From Hyperoodon ampullatus (taxonomy: Eukaryota; Chordata; Mammalia; Artiodactyla; Ziphiidae): DNA of 64,000 bases. This document shows positions 1-8,662 of this stretch, piece by piece. Each line of letters begins with the position of its first letter. The first letter of the stretch is position 1. The position numbers and the translations under genes were made by a program. The stretch is taken from contig CATKHW010000358.1 in the NCBI GenBank assembly GCA_949752795.1, positions 372,001 through 436,000 of the forward strand, in the 5' to 3' direction. A model generated the notes under the pieces. The model was given only the letters and a program-made list of their open reading frames with translations. It did no database searches and was not told the origin of the DNA.

Positions 1-480
1 AATGTCATAAGACCAGTAGCAGCAAAATGGGTGGATTCAGGTACGATGATTCTAAGTGAAATAAGTCACACAGAAAAAGAAACTTATCATAAGATATCAC
101 TTATGAAGATCCTGTAAACATGGCTACACTTGAACTGAGTTAGGAAAGAGGACAGTGTCTCACATTTAGAAAACACTCTTATACCTGCTTAAGGGGGAAG
201 GAGAGGTGGGGTGATGCATAAAACCAGAGTTTGATATAAGCACAGGTACCGTTCCAAAAACCAACTATGGAATAGACAAGACCTACACCGTCCTCAGCGA
301 AAGGGACTCAAAACCCCATATTTCCCGCAGAGGAAAATATCTGACTAGTAAGAATCTTAAAACCTATGTATTGATATGTCTCCGTAAGGGAATCAAGTGT
401 GTCTAGACTGGCATAAACATGGCAGCGAGAATCAGCTCAAACCCACTATAAAAAGGAATTTCAAAAACAAAACAAAAAAA

Positions 481-930
481 CTGGGAAATTCTTTACAATT
501 CCTTCAGGGTCTCTGATGAAGGCTGGAATGACCCTATCTACAACGACAGCTGTATGTGGCATAAGGAGGGACACTTGGGACTGAGACGATTGGTGAGATT
601 GGATGAGCAAATGCAGACCCTTTAAAGCAATAATGCATGGCACCCATTCCATGGGTCCGAACTCTCCAGGTTGAAGGGAATATTACTACAGCTATAACAT
701 GTGCGGGAAACCTAGAGAACGGACACACTGTGAATACGAAAGGTTTCTAAAACTCAACGCATAGTCCCTCCCCTGGTGCTCCGGTTTGACTTTCCGTCTG
801 CTTTACTATCAACCTCCCAACTTGGAGAGACAGCCCCTTTAACCTCTTGGTTCGCACAGGTTGCCAATTTGGCAGAGGATGAAAGGGAAGAGGGAGAACC
901 AATGAGAGAGTAGCTGTTAGGCATTTGGAC
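481..930. repeat. Monomer segment of unassigned origin
   Basis: About 450 bp between the A-rich tail and the first L1-like sequence. It has no long open frame on either strand and I recognise no transposon family in it. It holds a small inverted repeat, ACCCAT / ATGGGT around TCC, near 640-656, and two alternative states that help define the monomer classes: CGCATAG versus CGAATAG near 757, and GCAGAGG versus GCAGTGG near 873. It could be more strongly diverged L1 ORF2 or host DNA captured when the tandem duplication formed. The same segment recurs in every monomer. Confidence 0.5.
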
Positions 931-1253
931 GGGCACATATCACTGTAATTTCCCGGCAGGAAGAAGAATTAACCAAATTCTCAGCCACCCACCGGGAACC
1001 AGTATAGGTCCTGAACCAAAATTTTGGACTTGCGGTCAGCTCACCAAAAGCGAGTTGAAAAATGGAGCTCAGGGGCACAGCAATTCACAAACTGGCCGAG
1101 TAATAAAGGACAACTATCGTCCAAAAATCTGTTGAGGGAAGGCAACGAGGCGGACTTGAAAGCGAGGCAGAATAGCAGGAAACAGATTTCAAGAGGTACG
1201 TTGGAATCGCCTTTAAAGCACAGGAAGAGGGGCACAACTTCGACAATGATGCA
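930..1253 (+). pseudogene. Diverged L1 ORF2 fragment upstream of the palindrome
   Basis: Short matches in the right order to the L1 ORF2 region that precedes the C-terminus: a TGGACTT word near 1023, then GCAATTCACAAACTGG near 1079 and ATAAAGGACAACTATCGTCC near 1103, which correspond to the L1 stretch reading roughly 'TTTGCAAA..CACATATCTGATAAAGGA..TATCCAAAAT'. Frames are broken, so nothing can be translated across it. The left limit is uncertain; weak similarity may begin near the GGAAGAAGAA at 959. An 87-codon open frame at 1024-1287 overlaps it but is out of register with ORF2 and runs into the palindrome, so I do not treat it as a gene. Confidence 0.6.
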
Positions 1254-1327
1254 CTTGGCCAAAAAGGGCGTATGCGTTTTCTCCTGAATATATTCAGGAG
1301 AAAACGCATACACCCTTTTTGGCCAAG
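1254..1327. repeat. 74-bp palindrome (37-bp arms, no spacer), copy M1
   Basis: The arm beginning CTTGGCCAAAAAGGGCGTAT is followed immediately by its reverse complement, centred on GAATA|TATTC. In this copy one G-to-A change at 1312 breaks one pair. The palindrome is present once in every monomer, starting at 1254, 2993, 4721, 6449, 8177, 9916, 11655, 13394, 15133, 16872, 18611, 20350, 22089, 23828, 25567, 27306, 29045, 30784, 32523, 34262, 36001, 37740, 39479, 41218, 42957, 44697, 46438, 48177, 49916, 51655, 53395, 55133, 56873, 58612, 60352, 62091 and 63831. By eye, 27 of 37 are perfect 74-mers, three are perfect 63-mers and seven have one or two mismatches. It interrupts the L1 ORF2 homology, so it is a later addition. 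It could form a cruciform or an RNA hairpin; no function is shown. Confidence 0.97.
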
Positions 1328-1564
1328 CAAGCAAGCGGGCAATGCAAATCTGCACTACAAAGAAGTATCACTTCCCACCGGTCAAAAGGGACATCCACAA
1401 GATGTGTAAGAACAAGAAAGGCAAGACAGGCCCTGGAGAACAGGGAGCCTTGTTATGCTGATGGGCGGGATGTAAATTGCCAACTGCCTCTCTGGAGGAG
1501 TGCATTCTGTTCCCTAAAACAAGTAAAGAACAGAGCTACAGAGCCAAGGGCACTACCAGTCTAG
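1319..1564 (+). pseudogene. L1 ORF2 relic, segment before the stop (near-terminal part)
   Basis: This frame starts inside the palindrome, so its ATG is incidental. From about residue 48 it reads DGRDVNC...SLKQVKNRATEP, matching the pattern G-x-x-V-N-[WC]...S-L-K-x-x-K-x-x-x-x-x-x-P of the L1 ORF2 region shortly before its C-terminus. At DNA level the GGGATGTAAATTG block near 1468 and the AATATACCTTGGGAAAAC block near 1566 line up with conserved L1 words. The frame ends at a TAG (1562-1564), and the homology continues in another frame, so it is a dead fragment. The same segment is in every monomer 256 bp upstream of the next relic (271 bp in M27, where a palindrome mutation creates an earlier ATG; 292 bp in M2-M4). 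Confidence 0.8.
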
Positions 1565-1574
1565 GGAATATACC

Positions 1575-1856
1575 TTGGGAAAACTGAAAATCAATAAGAC
1601 AGAGCCACCCCAAAATTTAGGGCTGCACTGCATACAAGGACCTCAACTTGGATACACCTTAAGTATCCCAGAAAATATAAACATGGTTCAAAAAATTGTG
1701 GTACTTACGTATGATGGAATATCCCTCAGCCATGAAATCAATGTCATAAGACCAGTAGCAGCAAAATGGGTGGATTCAGGTACGATGATTCTAAGTGAAA
1801 TAAGTCACACAGAAAAAGAAACTTATCATAAGATATCACTTATGAAGATCCTGTAA
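1575..1856 (+). pseudogene. L1 ORF2 C-terminal relic, 93 codons
   Basis: The C-terminal half reads AAKWVDSGTMILSEISHTEK and then a YHKISL motif, matching the end of laurasiatherian L1 ORF2 protein (W-[MV]-D...ILSE-[IV]-S-x-TEK...YH-x-ISL). At DNA level ATGGAATATCCCTCAGCCAT and TCTAAGTGAAATAAGTCACA are near copies of L1 words. The frame stays open in all 36 full copies, at 1575, 3303, 5031, 6759, 8498, 10237, 11976, 13715, 15454, 17193, 18932, 20671, 22410, 24149, 25888, 27627, 29366, 31105, 32844, 34583, 36322, 38061, 39800, 41539, 43278, 45018, 46759, 48498, 50237, 51976, 53716, 55454, 57194, 58933, 60673 and 62412. Copy differences are mostly replacements (Q/E, E/V, D/Y, S/N, L/V, T/M, I/T), so there is no sign of constraint. 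It lacks every catalytic region of ORF2 and cannot act as a reverse transcriptase. Confidence 0.85.
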
Positions 1857-2201
1857 ACATGGCTACACTTGAACTGAGTTAGGAAAGAGAACAGTGTCTC
1901 ACATTTAGAAAACACTCTTATACCTGCTTAAGGGGGAAGGAGAGGTGGGGTGATGCATAAAACCAGAGTTTGATATAAGCACAGGTACCGTTCCAAAAAC
2001 CAACTATGGAATAGACAAGACCTACACCGTCCTCAGCGAAAGGGACTCAAAACCCCATATTTCCCGCAGAGGAAAATATCTGACTAGTAAGAATCTTAAA
2101 ACCTATGTATTGATATGTCTCCGTAAGGGAATCAAGTGTGTCTAGACTGGCATAAACATGGCAGCGAGAATCAGCTCAAACCCACTATAAAAAGGAATTT
2201 C
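1857..2201 (+). repeat. L1 3' UTR-derived segment
   Basis: Directly after the ORF2 relic stop, the sequence follows the L1 3' UTR of laurasiatherian mammals in order: the region around AGATATCACTTATGA just before the stop, TCTCACATTTAGAAAACAC near 1899, the G-rich tract at 1932-1950, AGAGTTTGATATAAGCACAG near 1966, ATAGACAAGACCTAC near 2012, and AAAATATCTGACTAG...AATCTTAAAACCTATG near 2073-2106, ending in the A-rich tail. The match is from memory of the family consensus and should be confirmed by repeat masking. Confidence 0.8.
1932..1950 (+). repeat. G-rich polypurine tract of the L1 3' UTR
   Basis: GGGGGAAGGAGAGGTGGGG lies where mammalian L1 3' UTRs keep a G-rich polypurine tract. It has four G runs of at least two, so a two-layer G-quadruplex is conceivable but weak. 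It recurs in every monomer (193-211 in M1), with one G-to-A variant near 41908. Confidence 0.7.
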
Positions 2202-2219
2202 AAAAACAAAACAAAAAAA
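2202..2219 (+). repeat. A-rich tail, remnant of L1 poly(A)
   Basis: CAAAAACAAAACAAAAAAAC, where the homology to the L1 3' end stops, is best read as a decayed poly(A) tail. It recurs at every unit boundary (463-480 in M1). The last A run is 7 long in most monomers, 8 in M26, M31, M33, M35 and M37, and 9 in M27, which explains the 1,740 and 1,741-bp units. Confidence 0.75.
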
Positions 2220-2992
2220 CTGGGAAATTCTTTACAATTCCTTCAGGGTCTCTGATGAAAGCTGGAATGACCCTATCTACAATGACAGCTGGATGTGGCA
2301 TAAGGAGGGACACTTGGGACTGAGACGATTGGTGAGATTGGGTGAGCAAATGCAGACCCTTTAAAGCAATAATGCATGGCACCCATTCCATGGGTCCGAA
2401 CTCTCCAGGTTGAAGGGAATATTACTACAGCTATAACATGTGCGGGAAACCTAGGGAACGGACACACTGTGAATACGAAAGGTTTCTAAAACTCAACGAA
2501 TAGTCCCTCTCCTGGTGCTCCGGTTTGACTTTCCGTCTGCTTTACTATCAACCTCCCAACTTGGAGAGACAGCCCCTTTAACCTCTTGGTTCGCACAGGT
2601 TGCCAATTTGGCAGTGGATGAAAGGGAAGAGGGAGAACCAATGAGAGAGTAGCTGTTAGGCATTTGGACGGGCACATATCACTGTAATTTCCCGGCAGGA
2701 AGAAGAATTAACCAAATTCTCAGCCACCCACCGGGAACCAGTATAGGTCCTGAACCAAAATTTTGGACTTGCGGTCAGCTCACCAAAAACGAGTTGAAAA
2801 ATGGAGCTCAGGGGCACAGCAATTCACAAACTGGCCGAGTAATAAAGGACAACTATCGTCCAAAAATCTGTTGAGGGAAGGCAACGAGGCGGACTTGAAA
2901 GCGAGGCAGAATAGCAGGAAACAGATTTCAAGAGGTACGATGGAATCGCCTTTAAAGCACAGGAAGAGGGGCACAACTTCGACAATGATGCA

Positions 2993-3055
2993 CTTGGCCA
3001 AAAAGGGCGTATGCGTTTTCTCCAGGAGAAAACGCATACGCCCTTTTTGGCCAAG
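2993..3055. repeat. 63-bp palindrome with 11-bp tip deletion, copy M2
   Basis: The two arms are intact (31 bp each) but the central TGAATATATTC of the 74-bp form is missing, leaving a single central A. The deletion accounts exactly for the 1,728-bp length of this monomer and fuses two reading frames into an incidental 124-codon frame at 2763-3137. Confidence 0.97.
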
Positions 3056-3467
3056 CAAGCAAGCGGGCAATGCAAATCTGCACTACAAAGAAGTATCACT
3101 TCCCACCGGTCAAAAGGGACATCCACAAAATGTGTAAGAACAAGAAAGGCAAGACAGGCCCTGGAGAACAGGGAGCCTTGTTATGCTGATGGGCGGGATG
3201 TAAATTGCCAACTGCCTCTCTGGAGGAGTGCATTCTGTTCCCTAAAACAAGTAAAGAACAGAGCTACAGAGCCAAGGGCACTACCAGTCTAGGGAATATA
3301 CCTTGGGAAAACTGAAAATCAATAAGACAGAGCCACCCCAAAATTTAGGGCTGCACTGCATACAAGGGCCTCAACTTGGATACACCTTAAGTATCCCAGA
3401 AAATATAAACATGGTTCAAAAAATTGTGGTACTTACGTACGATGGAATATCCCTCAGCCATGAAATC

Positions 3468-5195
3468 AATGTCATAAGACCAGTAGCAGCAAAATGGGTG
3501 GATTCAGGTACGATGATTCTAAGTGAAATAAGTCACACAGAAAAAGAAACTTATCATAAGATATCACTTATGAAGATCCTGTAAACATGGCTACACTTGA
3601 ACTGAGTTAGGAAAGAGGACAGTGTCTCACATTTAGAAAACACTCTTATACCTGCTTAAGGGGGAAGGAGAGGTGGGGTGATGCATAAAACCAGAGTTTG
3701 ATATAAGCACAGGTACCGTTCCAAAAACCAACTATGGAATAGACAAGACCTACACCGTCCTCAGCGAAAGGGACTCAAAACCCCATATTTCCCGCAGAGG
3801 AAAATATCTGACTAGTAAGAATCTTAAAACCTATGTATTGATATGTCTCCGTAAGGGAATCAAGTGTGTCTAGACTGGCATAAACATGGCAGCGAGAATC
3901 AGCTCAAACCCACTATAAAAAGGAATTTCAAAAACAAAACAAAAAAACTGGGAAATTCTTTACAATTCCTTCAGGGTCTCTGATGAAGGCTGGAATGACC
4001 CTATCTACAACGACAGCTGGATGTGGCATAAGGAGGGACACTTGGGACTGAGACGATTGGTGAGATTGGGTGAGCAAATGCAGACCCTTTAAAGCAATAA
4101 TGCATGGCACCCATTCCATGGGTCCGAACTCTCCAGGTTGAAGGGAATATTACTACAGCTATAACATGTGCGGGAAACCTAGAGAACGGACACACTGTGA
4201 ATACGAAAGGTTTCTAAAACTCAACGAATAGTCCCTCTCCTGGTGCTCCGGTTTGACTTTCCGTCTGCTTTACTATCAACCTCCCAACTTGGAGAGACAG
4301 CCCCTTTAACCTCTTGGTTCGCACAGGTTGCCAATTTGGCAGTGGATGAAAGGGAAGAGGGAGAACCAATGAGAGAGTAGCTGTTAGGCATTTGGACGGG
4401 CACATATCACTGTAATTTCCCGGCAGGAAGAAGAATTAACCAAATTCTCAGCCACCCACCGGGAACCAGTATAGGTCCTGAACCAAAATTTTGGACTTGC
4501 GGTCAGCTCACCAAAAACGAGTTGAAAAATGGAGCTCAGGGGCACAGCAATTCACAAACTGGCCGAGTAATAAAGGACAACTATCGTCCAAAAATCTGTT
4601 GAGGGAAGGCAACGAGGCGGACTTGAAAGCGAGGCAGAATAGCAGGAAACAGATTTCAAGAGGTACGATGGAATCGCCTTTAAAGCACAGGAAGAGGGGC
4701 ACAACTTCGACAATGATGCACTTGGCCAAAAAGGGCGTATGCGTTTTCTCCAGGAGAAAACGCATACGCCCTTTTTGGCCAAGCAAGCAAGCGGGCAATG
4801 CAAATCTGCACTACAAAGAAGTATCACTTCCCACCGGTCAAAAGGGACATCCACAAAATGTGTAAGAACAAGAAAGGCAAGACAGGCCCTGGAGAACAGG
4901 GAGCCTTGTTATGCTGATGGGCGGGATGTAAATTGCCAACTGCCTCTCTGGAGGAGTGCATTCTGTTCCCTAAAACAAGTAAAGAACAGAGCTACAGAGC
5001 CAAGGGCACTACCAGTCTAGGGAATATACCTTGGGAAAACTGAAAATCAATAAGACAGAGCCACCCCAAAATTTAGGGCTGCACTGCATACAAGGGCCTC
5101 AACTTGGATACACCTTAAGTATCCCAGAAAATATAAACATGGTTCAAAAAATTGTGGTACTTACGTACGATGGAATATCCCTCAGCCATGAAATC
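3468..5195 (+). repeat. Monomer M3 (class II, short form, 1728 bp)
   Basis: Same tip deletion as M2. Differs from M2 by GAAGGCTGG, CAACGACAG and CCTAGAGAACGG, so the left half has been exchanged with another type while the right half is kept. Confidence 0.97.
4721..4783. repeat. 63-bp palindrome with 11-bp tip deletion, copy M3
   Basis: Identical deletion to that in M2, so it was inherited by copying of the monomer and not formed independently. Confidence 0.97.
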
Positions 5196-6923
5196 AATGT
5201 CATAAGACCAGTAGCAGCAAAATGGGTGGATTCAGGTACGATGATTCTAAGTGAAATAAGTCACACAGAAAAAGAAACTTATCATAAGATATCACTTATG
5301 AAGATCCTGTAAACATGGCTACACTTGAACTGAGTTAGGAAAGAGGACAGTGTCTCACATTTAGAAAACACTCTTATACCTGCTTAAGGGGGAAGGAGAG
5401 GTGGGGTGATGCATAAAACCAGAGTTTGATATAAGCACAGGTACCGTTCCAAAAACCAACTATGGAATAGACAAGACCTACACCGTCCTCAGCGAAAGGG
5501 ACTCAAAACCCCATATTTCCCGCAGAGGAAAATATCTGACTAGTAAGAATCTTAAAACCTATGTATTGATATGTCTCCGTAAGGGAATCAAGTGTGTCTA
5601 GACTGGCATAAACATGGCAGCGAGAATCAGCTCAAACCCACTATAAAAAGGAATTTCAAAAACAAAACAAAAAAACTGGGAAATTCTTTACAATTCCTTC
5701 AGGGTCTCTGATGAAGGCTGGAATGACCCTATCTACAACGACAGCTGGATGTGGCATAAGGAGGGACACTTGGGACTGAGACGATTGGTGAGATTGGGTG
5801 AGCAAATGCAGACCCTTTAAAGCAATAATGCATGGCACCCATTCCATGGGTCCGAACTCTCCAGGTTGAAGGGAATATTACTACAGCTATAACATGTGCG
5901 GGAAACCTAGGGAACGGACACACTGTGAATACGAAAGGTTTCTAAAACTCAACGAATAGTCCCTCTCCTGGTGCTCCGGTTTGACTTTCCGTCTGCTTTA
6001 CTATCAACCTCCCAACTTGGAGAGACAGCCCCTTTAACCTCTTGGTTCGCACAGGTTGCCAATTTGGCAGTGGATGAAAGGGAAGAGGGAGAACCAATGA
6101 GAGAGTAGCTGTTAGGCATTTGGACGGGCACATATCACTGTAATTTCCCGGCAGGAAGAAGAATTAACCAAATTCTCAGCCACCCACCGGGAACCAGTAT
6201 AGGTCCTGAACCAAAATTTTGGATTTGCGGTCAGCTCACCAAAAACGAGTTGAAAAATGGAGCTCAGGGGCACAGCAATTCACAAACTGGCCGAGTAATA
6301 AAGGACAACTATCGTCCAAAAATCTGTTGAGGGAAGGCAACGAGGCGGACTTGAAAGCGAGGCAGAATAGCAGGAAACAGATTTCAAGAGGTACGATGGA
6401 ATCGCCTTTAAAGCACAGGAAGAGGGGCACAACTTCGACAATGATGCACTTGGCCAAAAAGGGCGTATGCGTTTTCTCCAGGAGAAAACGCATACGCCCT
6501 TTTTGGCCAAGCAAGCAAGCGGGCAATGCAAATCTGCACTACAAAGAAGTATCACTTCCCACCGGTCAAAAGGGACATCCACAAAATGTGTAAGAACAAG
6601 AAAGGCAAGACAGGCCCTGGAGAACAGGGAGCCTTGTTATGCTGATGGGCGGGATGTAAATTGCCAACTGCCTCTCTGGAGGAGTGCATTCTGTTCCCTA
6701 AAACAAGTAAAGAACAGAGCTACAGAGCCAAGGGCACTACCAGTCTAGGGAATATACCTTGGGAAAACTGAAAATCAATAAGACAGAGCCACCCCAAAAT
6801 TTAGGGCTGCACTGCATACAAGGGCCTCAACTTGGATACACCTTAAGTATCCCAGAAAATATAAACATGGTTCAAAAAATTGTGGTACTTACGTACGATG
6901 GAATATCCCTCAGCCATGAAATC
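5196..6923 (+). repeat. Monomer M4 (class II, short form, 1728 bp)
   Basis: Same tip deletion. Shares CCTAGGGAACGG with M2 but CAACGACAG with M3. Private C-to-T change, GGATTTGCGG, near 6222. Confidence 0.97.
6449..6511. repeat. 63-bp palindrome with 11-bp tip deletion, copy M4
   Basis: Last of the three consecutive shortened palindromes. The next copy, at 8177, is the full 74-bp form again. Confidence 0.97.
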
Positions 6924-8662
6924 AATGTCATAAGACCAGTAGCAGCAAAATGGGTGGATTCAGGTACGATGATTCTAAGTGAAATAAGTCACACAGAAAA
7001 AGAAACTTATCATAAGATATCACTTATGAAGATCCTGTAAACATGGCTACACTTGAACTGAGTTAGGAAAGAGGACAGTGTCTCACATTTAGAAAACACT
7101 CTTATACCTGCTTAAGGGGGAAGGAGAGGTGGGGTGATGCATAAAACCAGAGTTTGATATAAGCACAGGTACCGTTCCAAAAACCAACTATGGAATAGAC
7201 AAGACCTACACCGTCCTCAGCGAAAGGGGCTCAAAACCCCATATTTCCCGCAGAGGAAAATATCTGACTAGTAAGAATCTTAAAACCTATGTATTGATAT
7301 GTCTCCGTAAGGGAATCAAGTGTGTCTAGACTGGCATAAACATGGCAGCGAGAATCAGCTCAAACCCACTATAAAAAGGAATTTCAAAAACAAAACAAAA
7401 AAACTGGGAAATTCTTTACAATTCCTTCAGGGTCTCTGATGAAGGCTGGAATGACCCTATCTACAACGACAGCTGGATGTGGCATAAGGAGGGACACTTG
7501 GGACTGAGACGATTGGTGAGATTGGGTGAGCAAATGCAGACCCTTTAAAGCAATAATGCATGGCACCCATTCCATGGGTCCGAACTCTCCAGGTTGAAGG
7601 GAATATTACTACAGCTATAACATGTGCGGGAAACCTAGAGAACGGACACACTGTGAATACGAAAGGTTTCTAAAACTCAACGCATAGTCCCTCCCCTGGT
7701 GCTCCGGTTTGACTTTCCGTCTGCTTTACTATCAACCTCCCAACTTGGAGAGACAGCACCTTTAACCTCTTGGTTCGCACAGGTTGCCAATTTGGCAGAG
7801 GATGAAAGGGAAGAGGGAGAACCAATGAGAGAGTAGCTGTTAGGCATTTGGACGGGCACATATCACTGTAATTTCCCGGCAGGAAGAAGAATTAACCAAA
7901 TTCTCAGCCACCCACCGGGAACCAGTATAGGTCCTGAACCAAAATTTTGGACTTGCTGTCAGCTCACCAAAAGCGAGTTGAAAAATGGAGCTCAGGGGCA
8001 CAGCAATTCACAAACTGGCCGAGTAATAAAGGACAACTATCGTCCAAAAATCTGTTGAGGGAAGGCAACGAGGCGGACTTGAAAGCGAGGCAGAATAGCA
8101 GGAAACAGATTTCAAGAGGTACGTTGGAATCGCCTTTAAAGCACAGGAAGAGGGGCACAACTTCGACAATGATGCACTTGGCCAAAAAGGGCGTATGCGT
8201 TTTCTCCTGAATATATTCAGGAGAAAACGCATACGCCCTTTTTGGCCAAGCAAGCAAGCGGGCAATGCAAATCTGCACTACAAAGAAGTATCACTTCCCA
8301 CCGGTCAAAAGGGACATCCACAAAATGTGTAAGAACAAGAAAGGCAAGACAGGCCCTGGAGAACAGGGAGCCTTGTTATGCTGATGGGCGGGATGTAAAT
8401 TGCCAACTGCCTCTCTGGAGGAGTGCATTCTGTTCCCTAAAACAAGTAAAGAACAGAGCTACAGAGCCAAGGGCACTACCAGTCTAGGGAATATACCTTG
8501 GGAAAACTGAAAATCAATAAGACAGAGCCACCCCAAAATTTAGGGCTGCACTGCATACAAGGACCTGAACTTGGATACACCTTAAGTATCCCAGAAAATA
8601 TAAACATGGTTCAAAAAATTGTGGTACTTACGTACGATGGAATATCCCTCAGCCATGAAATC
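6924..8662 (+). repeat. Monomer M5 (class I, 1739 bp)
   Basis: Full-length palindrome returns. Carries TTGCTGTCAGC near 7954 and the Q-to-E variant (GGACCTGAAC) in the ORF2 relic, both also found in the A and D units downstream. Private changes: GAAAGGGGCTC near 7224 and GACAGCACC near 7752. Confidence 0.97.
8177..8250. repeat. Perfect 74-bp palindrome, copy M5
   Basis: Example of the intact form: every base of the left 37-bp arm pairs with the right arm and there is no spacer. The right end runs into a short AAGC-type tract (GCAAGCAAGC) that lies outside the symmetry. Confidence 0.98.

Larger units (their letters stand above)
1..1739 (+). repeat. Monomer M1 (class I, 1739 bp)
   Basis: Class I states throughout: GAAGGCTGG, CGCATAG, GCAGAGG, AAAAGCGAG, GTACGTTGG. 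Private change: CTGTATGTGG near 549. Its palindrome has the G-to-A change at 1312 that is otherwise seen only in M7, six units downstream. Confidence 0.97.
481..2219 (+). repeat. Reference monomer in natural L1 phase (start after A-rich tail)
   Basis: This 1,739-bp span is one full unit cut at the most natural boundary, the end of the A-rich tail at 480 and again at 2219. Order within it: 481 to about 930 unassigned; about 930-1253 diverged L1 ORF2; 1254-1327 palindrome; 1328-1856 terminal ORF2 relic; 1857-2201 L1 3' UTR; 2202-2219 A-rich tail. If a 5'-truncated L1 insertion seeded the array, the tail-to-head junction at 480/481 would be the original duplication joint. The boundary is inferred from the L1 homology and has no experimental support. 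Confidence 0.7.
1740..3467 (+). repeat. Monomer M2 (class II, short form, 1728 bp)
   Basis: Class II states (GAAAGCTGG, CGAATAG, GCAGTGG, AAAAACGAG, GTACGATGG) with the 11-bp palindrome-tip deletion. Carries AATGACAGC near 2281 and CCTAGGGAACGG near 2450. Confidence 0.97.

Noticed and set aside
447..454. TATA-box-like TATAAAAA in each unit
   Set aside because: It lies in the A-rich end of the L1 3' UTR where such words are expected, and no initiator or downstream transcript is visible.
849..860. GGTTCGCACAGG resembling a tRNA-type B box or part of a CENP-B box
   Set aside because: No A box at suitable distance and no tRNA fold; the CENP-B positions after TTCG do not match. No full CENP-B box was found on either strand.
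1105..1110. Poly(A) signal AATAAA-like word at GAGTAATAAAGG in each unit
   Set aside because: Hexamer occurs by chance at this frequency and lies inside the ORF2-derived segment.
1254..1327. Palindrome as a rho-independent terminator or CRISPR-type repeat
   Set aside because: The setting is vertebrate satellite DNA; one palindrome per 1.74 kb with homologous, not unique, sequence between copies is not a CRISPR array.
1254..1327. Palindrome as a microRNA hairpin
   Set aside because: The arms are perfectly paired with essentially no loop, and there is no evidence of transcription; a Dicer substrate from satellite RNA is possible but unsupported.
2763..3137. 124-codon plus-strand open frame in M2, repeated at 4491 and 6219
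   Set aside because: It exists only because the 11-bp palindrome deletion fuses two frames; it reads through the palindrome and shows no family resemblance.
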